Source: Rostrohypoxylon terebratum (taxonomy: Eukaryota; Ascomycota; Sordariomycetes; Xylariales; Hypoxylaceae). From it: a stretch of DNA of 64,000 bases. A program made the translations under genes and the position numbers. Below, in pieces: positions 13,396-24,385 of this stretch. The notes under the pieces were generated by a model. It was not told where the DNA came from, did not search any database, and was given only the letters and a program-made list of their open reading frames with translations. Numbering within the stretch: the first letter of the stretch is position 1; every line of letters starts with the position of its first letter. Location: contig MU385895.1 of NCBI GenBank assembly GCA_022497145.1, positions 124,001 through 188,000 of the forward strand, written 5' to 3'.

Positions 13396-14979
13396 ATGAA
13401 TGGTTATGCGGTGTCTCGGGCCTCGCTCTCCCATGAGGAGAAGCTATCTCTCATCGACGACAGATCTTTATCAGACGTAGAAAGTGAGAGCGCCCGCATA
13501 GAACTCGAGGGCCGCTTTTCGACGATACAATGGGCCGCCACGGCTAAGAGCTATTGCAATAGCTTACGTCTGTCATCATGGAGCTCGATGATACTGAAGA
13601 CAGGAATATTCCTGTTACCCAGTTTTATCCAGCAACGGTGTACCCGTGAACGATTTCGAACAGAGAAGCTTCACCCTACAGCATACCTCGACGGCATGCG
13701 AGGCCTAGCCGCATTATTTGTCTTTTTCTGCCACTATTTCTACACGGCCTTCAAGATAGCAGAGGGCTGGGGCCACGACGGCGTTAATCACGAAATATGG
13801 AGACTCCCGTTCGTTCGACTGCTATACAGCGGACCGTCCATGGTCTGTATCTTCTTTGTCATATCGGGATACGCTCTCTCCCTCAAGCCGCTTAAACAAA
13901 CTCGAAGCCGTTCTTTTGACGGCTTCTCGAAAACCATGACTTCGTTCGTCTTCCGTCGATTTTTCCGCCTATACCTCCCACCACTCATCTCAACATTCGG
14001 TGTATTAATATTACTTCGTCTTGGCGTCTACGAGATGACTAGAGACTTCGCCAGCGACCGGGATTATATGCACAACGTGATAGAACATCACCCTGTTCTG
14101 GAGGAGACCTTGCGGGAACAACTACGGCATTGGATGGGGGAGATGTACAACTTCGTTCACATATGGGGTTGGGAGAAGTTTGGCGGTGCAACGGGCTACG
14201 ATGTCCACCTATGGACAATCCCCGTAGAGTTCCGGTGTTCTATGATGCTCTTCCTGGTGATGTTTGGTACTGCGAGATTGCGTACGGGTATACGGTTCCT
14301 CTGTGTGGCCGTCCTGATGTGGTTTGTCCTCCGTAGCGACAAGTGGGAAATGTTTCTGTTTCTATGGGGAATGACACTCGCCGAACTAGACCTCATCCGA
14401 GACGCTCACGAACCAAGCGCAGCACAAACAACTTCTGCTCCTAAACCACTGCTCCCGCTCGAAAAGGCGCCCGCTAGCGCTCCCGAAACACGAAAGTCGC
14501 GTGACTTTATATGGACGCTCGTCTCCATCCCGGCTCTATATCTAATGTCGGAGCCGGACGCCGGAACTGACGGCAACCCCGGTTGGGTGCTTCTCGGGAC
14601 GTATATACCAGAGTGGTTCTCGGACAAGTACCGGTACTATCAGATGATCGGATCGATCATGTTCGTGTTTTGTACGGCGCGCTCGGTATCTTGGCAGCGC
14701 TTCTTCAACTCGGGGTTCGTGCAGTATTTCGGCCGCATCAGCTACGCCATCTACCTCATGCACGGACCTGTCACGCATACAATTGGCTACTTGGTGGAGG
14801 AATGGGCATACGATCTCACGGGCACGGAGGGTTCCGCGTATAACTACGGCGCTGTACTCGCCAGCTTGATCAATATCCCCCTGGTTATATGGGCCGCGGA
14901 TGTCTTTTGGAGGGCTGTGGACGCGCCGACGGTTAGGTTCACGAAGTGGCTGGAGACTAAGCTGTCAATAGAGGATTGA
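13396..14979 (+). CDS. Acyltransferase-3 family integral membrane protein
   Basis: An intronless gene of 527 aa. The ATG at 13396 is the first ATG of the frame; the frame is open further upstream but without ATG. After a soluble N-tail of about 95 residues comes YLDGMRGLAALFVFFCHYF, the family hallmark with the likely catalytic His. About ten hydrophobic segments follow, including FVISGYALSL, FVFRRFFRLYLPPLIS and, near the end, RISYAIYLMHGPVTHTIGY. These are conserved positions in fungal acyltransferase-3 proteins. The family moves acyl groups (often acetyl) onto sugars, lipids or secondary metabolites at membranes; the acceptor here cannot be told. A Pro/Ala/Ser-rich cytosolic loop lies at about residues 340-375. 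AATAAA at 15164-15169 is a plausible polyadenylation signal. Confidence 0.9.
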   Translation: MNGYAVSRASLSHEEKLSLIDDRSLSDVESESARIELEGRFSTIQWAATAKSYCNSLRLSSWSSMILKTGIFLLPSFIQQRCTRERFRTEKLHPTAYLDGMRGLAALFVFFCHYFYTAFKIAEGWGHDGVNHEIWRLPFVRLLYSGPSMVCIFFVISGYALSLKPLKQTRSRSFDGFSKTMTSFVFRRFFRLYLPPLISTFGVLILLRLGVYEMTRDFASDRDYMHNVIEHHPVLEETLREQLRHWMGEMYNFVHIWGWEKFGGATGYDVHLWTIPVEFRCSMMLFLVMFGTARLRTGIRFLCVAVLMWFVLRSDKWEMFLFLWGMTLAELDLIRDAHEPSAAQTTSAPKPLLPLEKAPASAPETRKSRDFIWTLVSIPALYLMSEPDAGTDGNPGWVLLGTYIPEWFSDKYRYYQMIGSIMFVFCTARSVSWQRFFNSGFVQYFGRISYAIYLMHGPVTHTIGYLVEEWAYDLTGTEGSAYNYGAVLASLINIPLVIWAADVFWRAVDAPTVRFTKWLETKLSIED

Positions 14980-16456
14980 AGTCGAGTCGCTGTTACGCTT
15001 AGCCAAGGTTGCTACCTATCCTCTACTCCTTGCCTACCGAAGTATAAACGTAATGTTGCCCGAGTAATGGGGTGCGGAGGCGCCGCCGGTCCGGTTCTTA
15101 CTAAGGAGGGCTTAATGGATGTATTATTGTATATGAGATGTTGCATAGCTAAGGTAGAGGCGCAATAAATGTGTTGCATAGTAGCGGGATGTTTTTTTTT
15201 TCGTGTCGGCTGCTCGCGAGCTGAGTTGGACGTTTTATAGTTATCTAGGGAAATAGTTCGTCAGTAGCATTATATCAAATTACTTGGGATACGAATATCG
15301 ATATAGCATCAAATGGACTGATCATGTTGAAGGCTGTGTATTAGATGTTGATGGATAATGAGGGTGATCTTGGATTGCTCTGTGTGTTAAATTTATGCAC
15401 CTAGTCAATTAGGGACTATGTTGTTTTTCAAGGAGGTAGAATGGTTGGATATCGTGAAGAAAGTCGGTGGTCTGCCGCCTCCTAAATTTCATAAGATATA
15501 TCTTCATCGAAGCCATCTTATGTACATAAAGGATAAAAAAGAGAGAGATCAAAGAATCAATTGTCTCTTTTTGCTATGTACAACATACGACTATACGGCT
15601 ATGCTGTGGTCGCGATCGTGGCGAGAACCTGCTTGGCTCACCTCGCGAAGCACAGCACGGTCCTAAGAGTAGCATTAGGTTTGAGTTGGCATCAAAGCTG
15701 GTGCTGGGTTCAAGCTGCTATTTGCGCGTGGGCAGGGATGGATGTGTCATCAATGGATCTATTACATACTACGCACGGATTCCCCCATTGTGATTGTTAT
15801 TGTTGACTCTGTTGGCGGATAGTTGAGACATCGGGTAAAGCAAATCCGTCGAGACGGGATGCAATTGTTTGGTGGGTATTGTCCAGAGCGCTGGTATCAA
15901 ATTTATTTAGGAAACAAAATCATGATAATATACTCCATTGACGCAATAAGAATAATAAAAGTGACGGTATCGCCAATGCTACAACATATCACGCAGAACT
16001 GAGGCTTTAGATGAATCCAATTAGACGACTGTACAAGTGATTGACTATGTACGGCAACTCTCCTCATTCCGCCTATCCTAGATCTCCGATGCGATGCGAT
16101 GCAAGTGTGGCATCGTATTATGAGAACTTGGCAAGATCTTTTTGGTGGAAATGTAACTCGAATAGTTGGTTGATTTGATATTGGCTTTCGTCTATTGGAA
16201 ATCAAGTAGCAAGAATCCCTGGACGCCCTCTCCTCCCCCTCCAGGATAGTAATGAATAGGTACTCAACGCCTCGAAATGCTTGCCGGTGCTTCCCATGCA
16301 AATGCCCTGTTCCAATATGAATCCTCCCTTCAATCAATCATGCGTCGTAATTAATGGGAATCTCTTCCATATAAACACCGTCGCAGAGCCGAGACCCTAT
16401 CGACTTATGATGCCTATCCGTTCGGGATCGCGATACGTAGTTGGGGTTGGTGTTCG
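14980..16456. other. Intergenic, 3' regions of two convergent genes
   Basis: The acyltransferase gene and the minus-strand HAPSTR1-like gene converge here. Open frames at 15418-15666 (+) and 15903-16337 (-) show no recognisable similarity and are not called. A T-run lies at about 15192-15200. Confidence 0.5.
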
Positions 16457-17242
16457 TCATGTGTGGCGACTTCGCTTCCCATCCCTTCCGAACATGTCTT
16501 TACCGAATGTGAAGCTTTCGACATCGAACAACTCGGCCAAGTTGATAGTGCGCTTTTGGCCAGCTCCCTTTCCGAGTTGATTCGTAGGTCTTGTCCTCTG
16601 CCCTCGCCTGTTGTTGCGCAACCGGGCAGGGTGGGCTATAGGAACAGTGGAAGAAATCGAGTTGGAGTTGTCGCTACTTCTCGTCGAGTCGGAGAGATCC
16701 AGGTTCTCTAGATTTGGGTATTGTTCTTGGGGGTACGGGTGAGATGATCGAAAGGTGAAGTTCTCCTTGGTTGGGGCTGCCATCATTTGTTGTTCTTCCA
16801 TGGGGGGGTTACCGGCAGTGGATAGCTGCATGTGAACCGACTGGGGTGCATGATCATGCTGAACGTGGGGTTCGGTTCGGATTGCGGAGAGGTGCGATTG
16901 ACTACCTGAGCGATGAATTTCCGGCGATGACATAGGTTCGGTTTTATCAACTTCGTCCTCGCTTTCTTGTGTCGCATCCCTTCCGTCTAGCCTCTCGGTC
17001 GCCCACTTCCGAATTTGCCATCCCTCCCCATCTCCGAGCCCGATATGACTTTTATCGAGGAAGGCTAGGAGATCATCGAGACAGTCTTGGTAGCCGTCGG
17101 TTCGTGCTTTGGCTTGCGCCGCGGCCGAGGTTTTGTACAATTTCGTTACAGATAATGCCGCGGCTTTAAAGGAGTCGAGTAATTGTTCGGGCGACTCGTA
17201 ACCGGCATTCTTTGATGGCGATGAGCCTCTCAGTGATTCCAT
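16457..17242 (-). CDS. HAPSTR1/TAPR1-like (C16orf72 homologue) stress-response protein
   Basis: A single-exon gene of 261 aa. The start is the ATG at 17242 (MESLRGSSPSKNAGYESPEQ); the frame continues upstream but MESLRGSS begins the conserved region. Residues about 15-75 (LLDSFKAAALSVTKLYK, then DGYQDCLDDLLAFLD) are helical and match my memory of the TAPR1-like domain (former DUF4588) shared by fungal proteins and human HAPSTR1. The human protein works with the HUWE1 ubiquitin ligase in stress signalling; the fungal role is not established. The middle is a long polar, Ser/Gln/Pro-rich and probably disordered region. The end (NLAELFDVESFTFGKD, then a basic tail RDGKRSRH) looks like a short linear motif plus a nuclear signal, by inference. 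A (GTGATGGTT)n minisatellite lies about 440 bases upstream. Confidence 0.78.
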   Translation of the reverse strand: MESLRGSSPSKNAGYESPEQLLDSFKAAALSVTKLYKTSAAAQAKARTDGYQDCLDDLLAFLDKSHIGLGDGEGWQIRKWATERLDGRDATQESEDEVDKTEPMSSPEIHRSGSQSHLSAIRTEPHVQHDHAPQSVHMQLSTAGNPPMEEQQMMAAPTKENFTFRSSHPYPQEQYPNLENLDLSDSTRSSDNSNSISSTVPIAHPARLRNNRRGQRTRPTNQLGKGAGQKRTINLAELFDVESFTFGKDMFGRDGKRSRHT

Positions 17243-18734
17243 CGTAAACTTGCGATGAGTATGGATTATGTCAGAGACAAGCTGACTTGGGTAAATATAA
17301 TCAAAGCGAGAGGAAGCAAAAAGTATCGGCCTTCCAGGTAGAAAGATAGCGGTCAAAAGGCCAAGGAAGACCGAGAAGAAGAAGTTGAAGATTAGATCCT
17401 CCTCTATTTCTCCGTTGGGTTTGGTGGGGATTAAGTTGTGGACTGTGCCGACTGGTCACTTGGTGGGTCGAAGCCGGCAACAAATGGAAGATGCAGCTAG
17501 GGTTGTATCAAGCCTGGGGCGGCTCGGACAACTTGTGACAAGCTTAGGTATTAGGGGACTCTGATTTAGCAAAGCAAGGCAGGGTAATCGTAGGTGTTTT
17601 GTTTTTGTTTTTGTTTTGTGTCGTAGGAAGTAGGAAGATAGGGAAGATAACCTGTCAACCTGTATGGCCGCTTAGGGAAGTGATGGTTGTGATGGTTGTG
17701 ATGGTTGTGATGGTTGTGATGGTTGTGATGATTGTGATGATTGTGAATGGTTGTGAATTCTCAGATGCTACGTGGTGTCGCCGCGGCTTGTTGGTCTTCA
17801 AAGTTCCTTGTTAAACCCCCCAATGCCCCCAATGCTGTGTCAGATGATTCCAGATTTGATTGATGATTGATGACAGCGGGCGACTAGGTTCTTTTATATT
17901 GTTACCCTCGCGGTGGGCGTCCTCCTAGTCAACTTTGGAAGAACTTTGCGCTCGCGCTCAAGTTTAAATTATAAACTAGGGCAGGGCGGGTCAAGAATTC
18001 AAACGTGAAAGATTTCTTGCATTTCTTGCAGTTTTTAAATCGCCCAGACTGCAAGCGGGCAGGCGGGTCTGGGTATTGTACGGCGCCTGCCAGGGACTGT
18101 TCCGGACTGATCCTTGCCATCATCATCATCACTCCTCCTTGGGCTGAAAATGGTCTCAGTTGGTGAGGAGCAATGCGTATTGATATTGCCGTAAGCAGCC
18201 TTCAATGAGGCAGCTGCGCTTTGTGCAAAAATAAGTTTTAAGCCATCCATAACCTTGAATCCCATTTGCGCCTAAGAGGTAAAGCGCCCGTGTAACTTTG
18301 AGTGTAACTTTGAGTCATTCTCCATATCTTACGTAATACAGAAGTACTTAACGGTTTAACCATGTGACACGGTGACACCAACATTCCTAGACAGATACTG
18401 TACCTTTGATAATCAAGGACCAACAACAAGAATTTATACGTCCTGGTCAATATAATACCGAGAGTCTCAAGTTATTTTTATGTATACATTCAATCAACGG
18501 CTGTCACCTGTGCACCTATTAGTAGGTAACTTTGTCGGAGATACAATCGGCCGGATACAATTTGATAATCAACCCTTGTTCTTTTTTCTTAGTCTATTCC
18601 GGACGCTCGCATTCAACAATACTACCTACTTTTTATGCCGTTCATCGGAGTTCAGATTTTCGCAATCTTTAGTCCGCAGTTCTTTTCCAGCAGCTCAGAA
18701 CACTCGGCCGCGGTGCGCTCTTTCAAGCTAGGAC
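17243..18734. other. Intergenic with minisatellite
   Basis: Upstream region of the minus-strand HAPSTR1-like gene. It holds TG/TTTTG simple sequence at about 17597-17620, a 9-base minisatellite at 17680-17757, a short CAT repeat at about 18118-18130 and a CCTAGG repeat at 18728-18741. No gene is recognisable. Confidence 0.5.
17680..17757. repeat. 9-bp minisatellite, unit GTGATGGTT
   Basis: About eight to nine near-perfect head-to-tail copies; later copies vary (GTGATGATT, GTGAATGGTT). It is probably variable between strains. Confidence 0.9.
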
Positions 18735-18741
18735 CTAGGTA
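18728..18741. repeat. CCTAGG palindromic heptamer repeat at the end of a gene relic
   Basis: Two overlapping CTAGG(A)CCTAGG units. The minus-strand reading frame of the O-methyltransferase relic ends in a TAG inside this repeat, before the expected C-terminus. Confidence 0.6.
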
Positions 18742-19184
18742 CAACATGTTATCACGATAATGTCCGATGTGGTCTGTTCATGATCCTGTCCCATAGGTGG
18801 AACGACGTGCTCATGAATGATGAATTTGCTATAACCAGGCTTCATGGCTTCCCTAACACGATTGCCAATCTTTATGGCTTGCTTATTTGGCCAATCGTAG
18901 AGGATAAAGTGCATATAATGAACGCGTGCACCTTTGGATTATTAAGCTAGCAATCAATCACTCTTGTGGTTTAATAGGAGCTCACCCTTCAAAGGCTACT
19001 CAGTACGATGCACTGATGAAGTTGCTGGATCTCTCCAATGACAAGGGGCAAGTCTTAGAGTACCAGCCATTCAAGGGCATCCGGAAACTTGGACGGAAGC
19101 TCCTCTGTATAGTGATCGAAGCCCCCACCGACGTCAACTAATAAGACAGCATCCTTGTTTGCTGTATCAAATCGGTTAAATAGT
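18735..19184 (-). pseudogene. O-methyltransferase pseudogene (C-terminal, SAM-binding half)
   Basis: Read on the minus strand, this stretch encodes pieces of a fungal secondary-metabolite O-methyltransferase in the right order. First comes RFDTANKDAVLLVDVGGG, the SAM-binding motif, with GGG at about 19121-19130. Next is a KFPDA..LVL(stop)DLPLVI segment, where an in-frame TAA at 19055-19057 replaces the Gln usual in LVLQDLP. After frame breaks come SKGARVHYMHFILYDWPN (DWP at about 18888-18896) and REAMKPGYSKFIIHEHVVPP. Another stop (TGA) lies at 18989-18991. The N-terminal half is not visible, and the end is cut at a CCTAGG repeat where the family normally continues some 60 residues. CAA to TAA is a C-to-T change compatible with RIP, though one site proves nothing. 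It is a relic, not a functional gene. Confidence 0.85.
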
Positions 19185-20804
19185 CTGTTTCTTCTTGACC
19201 GTAGAACCCTTCATCCATCCATCCCGGGCATCCTAGGAGATAATAGCCGAAGGGGTCATTGGTATTCTGCCCATGGGTTGGGGTGCAGACGGCTCACAGA
19301 TATGGATAGAACTCACTATCGTACAAACCTTCCACCAACACCAATCCAATACTCTAAATCCCTTGCATTCTTTTACATCTACTATGTAGTTCTCTGCTAT
19401 CCACCTGCCAGCAAAGGGGCCTGAGCACCTACGACGTACGTAGAAGCCGGGGCGGGGGACCTTAGGTCCTTAGGATATAAAATTGCCCCAATGAAGTGAC
19501 AGCAGTGCCCTAGCCTGCATTGAAGGAGCGGCGGTGGATGGGCGGATGGTGCGATCACTATACCTCCGCTATTGGATCCGACTCGAGAAGAGAAGGGTAA
19601 GGCCAGGAATTCTATCATTACCACTAGGTAGTTATCTAGGGATGGTCTGCTAAGGAGCTTCTTCATGGACCGATACTAGCCCGGTGGCTATCATTGGGAT
19701 CTCACGGAAGGCTTATCATATGGGATGGAGTGAGAATAGGAGGCAAACTTTTCAGCTCGACGGCTTCATGATCGTATTGTCCATTGCAAGTGACGATAAT
19801 TGATCCCACCACAGATATGGCGCACTATATCAAGTAACACTGTGGTGGTCCTCATTCGAATATCATCAGGTACATATATGTGTGAAGAGTTAATAGAATA
19901 TCCCGAGTCTTCACAAGGAGCATTTGGATTGGTCTCGGATATACATATATCCGACTTCGGTAAGTATCAGCCAATCATAGCCTGCATCCTTGTATGAAAT
20001 TTTGATTGGTTAGTATTTGATAACCTTCAAGGTTCCTTGAAATTTAGCAGGGGTTCTTCAAACCCAACTAAATAGGGAGCTATTACGGCATGTATCGTGG
20101 ATGTACTTAAGTCTTGAGTCTTACCTTCCAGCTGGTATGATACCCAGTATTATTGCCTGCACATTGGTGGGCATCTCAAAGATATTACCCCGATTCAAAA
20201 CAATCAAAAAGAACTACTCAGTAATAATGCGTTTTACGAACTTTCCATAATAGTCCCCTGAGCCTCCGCGCTTTCTTCTAGCCATTCTAGCCATTCTAGC
20301 CATCTCTTCTATAGGCTCTTCGACAACTGATTTCACTGGTTCAGTTTTGGACTTTATTTTACAATACACAAATCGGGATACTACCATCTGGGTGGTATGC
20401 GCACAGACCAAACGCCCCCATCTTCCTATTACGTACTGCGTACAGTTTTCTCTTGACGGGTTTTAGTCTTGGCAGCTAATCTAAGTACGGCATCGACAGC
20501 CCACTAAATTTGGCCCACTTTATTCGAGATATCCTTCTCGTCTCTCTACTCTAAACTCTGCTGGACCTCTCACCTTTACCCAATTTATTCACAACCACTT
20601 CCATCTACGACACAAAATCGAGCACGTTCGCTTCTGACACGTGCTGCATTCACACAACTATCAACCTTGTAGATCAAACTGCACGCGCTGAGCATACCCG
20701 GAAGTGTTGTGTTAGAGTCCAAGTCAATTCGTTTTACAGCAGGCCTTGATCTGGTTCGTCGCGTCACAGTCGCGTAGAGCGCCTGTCGCCTTATATATCC
20801 CAAC
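19185..20804. other. Intergenic and ISWI promoter
   Basis: The N-terminal half of the O-methyltransferase would be expected at the left end on the minus strand, but I could not recognise it. A related CTTAGGTCCTTAGG repeat is at about 19460-19474, and three copies of GCCATTCTA at about 20280-20303. The last 300 bases are C/T-rich and should hold the ISWI promoter and 5' UTR. A small minus-strand frame at 20214-20411 is not called. Confidence 0.5.
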
Positions 20805-23800
20805 ATGGCTCCGCCTCGTGGAAGAGTCAGCGCTGTCGATACAGACGCGTCTATGTCTGATGCGCAGGAGCCTGCTGCAACTCACGCTGACGAAATGGTA
20901 TGTTTTAATACTATTAATAAATCTACTTGAATATTCTTGCTACGACGGGCCATCGCCTGCTATATACTAATCCATGCTAACCTGCTAATAGGAAGTCGAC
21001 GACACCCCGGATCAGACTGATACTGATACCAATCCTAACACCACAGCTAGCAGCGTTGCTGGCGACCAGGCTGACGGGCGCAAGAAGCGCTCCGAAGCTA
21101 ACCAATTACGGCGGAGTATATTCGGGAAGAAGCATGACATACTAGGCGAATCAAAGGTGTGTAATAACTCGAAAATGGACGGCCTATGTTATAATCCGGA
21201 GTTTCTTGCTGATAATAATTTGGCAATAGGAAGATGATAGTATTCGACGATTTCGTTACCTTCTAGGATTGACTGATCTCTTCCGACACTTCATCGAGAC
21301 GAACCCAAACCCTAAGATTCGCGATATTATGCACGAGATCGACCGCCAGAATGAGCAATCTACGAAGTCAAAGAAGAAGGGCGTTCGTCAAGGCGGGGCA
21401 GAGACCGGTCGAACTCGTCGCACGGAGGCCGAAGAGGATGAAGAACTCCTCAAAGATGAGAGACAGGGCGGATCTGCAGAGACCGTATTCCGCGAGTCAC
21501 CGCCATTCATCCAGGGTCAGATGCGAGATTACCAGATTGCTGGCTTGAACTGGCTGATTTCTCTACACGAGAACGGTATTTCAGGTATCCTCGCTGACGA
21601 AATGGGTCTGGGAAAAACGCTTCAGACAATATCCTTTTTGGGCTACCTAAGACATATCATGGATATCAAGGGCCCCCATTTGGTTACAGTTCCCAAGTCC
21701 ACGCTTGACAATTGGAAGCGAGAGTTCGCCAAATGGACGCCTGAAGTGAATGTCCTTGTGCTTCAAGGTGCCAAGGAAGAGCGACATGCTCTCATCAATG
21801 AGCGCTTAATCGACGAAAAATTCGATGTGTGTATTACGAGTTACGAGATGATCCTTCGAGAAAAAGCCCACTTGAAAAAATTTGCTTGGGAGTATATCAT
21901 CATTGACGAAGCCCACCGTATCAAGAACGAAGAATCCTCTCTTTCCCAAGTCATCCGCTTGTTCAACTCGCGCAACCGACTTTTGATCACGGGAACACCC
22001 CTACAAAATAACCTTCACGAGTTGTGGGCTCTGTTGAATTTCTTGCTGCCCGATGTCTTTGGCGACAGTGAGGCTTTTGACCAATGGTTCTCAGGCCAGG
22101 ATGAGGATTCAGATGTGGTGGTTCAACAGCTCCACCGTGTACTTCGACCTTTCTTGTTGCGTCGTGTCAAGGCCGATGTCGAGAAGTCCTTGTTGCCGAA
22201 GAAAGAGGTCAACCTCTATATCGGCATGTCGGAGATGCAAGTCAAGTGGTACCAGAAAATCCTCGAAAAGGATATTGATGCTGTCAACGGTGCTGGCGGT
22301 AAGCGAGAATCCAAAACCCGCCTGCTCAACATCGTCATGCAGTTACGAAAATGCTGCAACCATCCTTATTTATTCGAAGGCGCTGAGCCTGGCCCACCTT
22401 ACACGACCGATGAACACCTTGTGTATAATTCCGGCAAGATGGCGCTTCTCGATAAGCTCCTGCGACGATTACAGACACAGGGTAGCCGTGTGTTGATCTT
22501 CTCGCAAATGAGTCGATTGCTGGATATTCTTGAAGATTATTGCGTCTTCCGTGACTTCAAATATTGTCGTATCGACGGAAGCACCGCGCACGAGGATCGT
22601 ATTGCAGCAATTGATGACTACAACAAGCCCGACTCTGAAAAGTTTATTTTCCTTCTCACGACTCGAGCTGGTGGTCTGGGTATCAATCTAACTAGCGCTG
22701 ATATCGTTATTCTGTATGATAGTGATTGGAACCCCCAGGCCGATCTGCAAGCCATGGATCGCGCTCACAGAATTGGTCAGACGAAGCAAGTAGTCGTGTA
22801 CCGATTTGTCACGGAAAATGCTATTGAGGAGAAGGTTCTCGAGCGAGCTGCACAGAAGCTCCGTCTTGATCAGTTAGTCATCCAACAAGGACGTGCTCAT
22901 CCAGGTGCCAAAGGTCCAGCCGCCAAAGATGAGCTTCTTGATATGATCCAACACGGTGCAGAGAAGGTTTTCCAGACGAAAGGAGCTACAGGAATGGCAG
23001 CTAAAGGAACAGATCTAAATGATGACGATATCGAAGAGATCTTATCTAAAGGAGAGAACAGGACTAAGGAGCTCAATGCCAAGTACGAGAAGCTGGGTAT
23101 TGATGATCTCCAGAAGTTCTCATCAGAATCCGCCTACGAGTGGAATGGCGAAATATTTGGAGGAAAGAAGAAGGACATCGGCGTCAACTGGATCAATCCT
23201 GCGAAGCGTGAACGCAAAGAACAGTCATACTCAGTCGACAAATTTTACAGGCAAGCTATTTACGGTACGACCAAAGCAGAGGCCAAGCCCAAAGCACCAC
23301 GAGCTCCTAAGCAAGTCGCAGTCCACGACTACCAATTCTACCCCCCGCGACTTCGAGATCTACAGGACCGCGAAACCGCCTTTTATCGCAAAGAAATTGG
23401 TTACAAGGTTCCTTTGCCTGACGGGGATGATGATAACTTGGAAGAGCGAGAAGCTGAACGAGCATTAGACCAGCAGGAAATCGATAATGCGACAGCATTG
23501 ACCGAAGAAGAACAAGAGGAAAAGCAGAAACTATCTAGCCAAGGCTTCGGCGAATGGAATAAGAGAGACTTCCAACAGTTCATCAACGGCTCCGGTCGTT
23601 ACGGACGACAAGATTACGAAAGAATTGCGGAGGAAGTTGATAGCAAGACACCTGCAGAAGTTAAGGCCTACGCAAAGGTGTTCTGGCAAAGATATACCGA
23701 GATCGCAGATTACAACAAGTATCTGCAGGTAATTGATACTGGAGAAGAGCGCATGCGCAAGACCGAACACCAACGTAAGATGCTTCGGAAGAAGATGCAG

Positions 23801-24385
23801 CAGTACCGGGTCCCACTTCAGCAGATGAAGATTAACTATTCTGTTTCTACGACAAACAAGAAGGTTTATACTGAAGAGGAGGACAGATTCCTCTTGGTGA
23901 TGTTGGATCGGTACGGCATCGATTCGGAAGGTGTTTACGAGCGAATCCGAGACGAGATTCGAGAAAGTCCACTCTTCCGATTTGACTGGTTTTTCCTCAG
24001 CCGGACGCCCATTGAGATCAGCCGTCGTTGTACAACCCTTCTCACTACTATTGTGAAGGAATTCGAGGACACGCATCCCTCAAAGGCAAACGGCGTTAAT
24101 GGCAAAGGAAAGCGAGAGCCGGACGACGAGGAGAACGATGAGGATAGCATCCTCGGAATGGCTCCGGCCAAAAAGAAGTCCAAGACTAATGTCAAGGTAT
24201 GCCCGTAATATTTGTCGGCAATAAGAAGCAAATCACTAACTTGAAAGCAGAACAAGGCACTTGATAATGTCAAAGGTGGCGGTAGTAAGACTACGTCTGC
24301 TACACCCTCATCCCGAGCATCCAGCGTTGCCTCCACAAACTCAGCACCCGCTCCCAAATCGAAGGCTAAGGGCAAGAAGAAGTGA
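20805..24385 (+). CDS. ISWI-family chromatin-remodelling ATPase
   Basis: This nuclear ATPase slides and spaces nucleosomes (Isw1/Isw2/SNF2H type). Exons are 20805-20897, 20992-21156, 21230-24196 and 24251-24385, about 1119 aa. Introns have GTATGT, GTGTGT and GTATGC donors and AG acceptors, all in phase. An acidic N-tail precedes an AutoN-like region. The SNF2 ATPase has [15 protein letters not shown] (Walker A, about 208-218), [12 protein letters not shown] (DEAH, about 312), [11 protein letters not shown], and, in the second lobe, [13 protein letters not shown] and [20 protein letters not shown] ([18 protein letters not shown]) and SLIDE ([20 protein letters not shown]) domains follow, the set that defines ISWI and separates it from CHD and SWI/SNF. 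The last exon adds a Ser/Lys-rich tail ending GKKK. I cannot decide between Isw1 and Isw2. AATAAA at 24613-24618 may be the polyadenylation signal. Confidence 0.96.

Noticed and set aside
15903..16337. 144-codon minus frame after the HAPSTR1-like gene
   Set aside because: It lies in the 3' region of that gene, is Cys/His/Ile-rich by composition only, and matches no family.
20214..20411. 65-codon minus frame with MARMARMARRKRGG
   Set aside because: The repeats come from three copies of a 9-base unit; no homology and no gene context.
23531..24076. 181-codon minus frame over ISWI
   Set aside because: Exactly antisense to the HAND-SANT-SLIDE coding region, which is well conserved on the plus strand.
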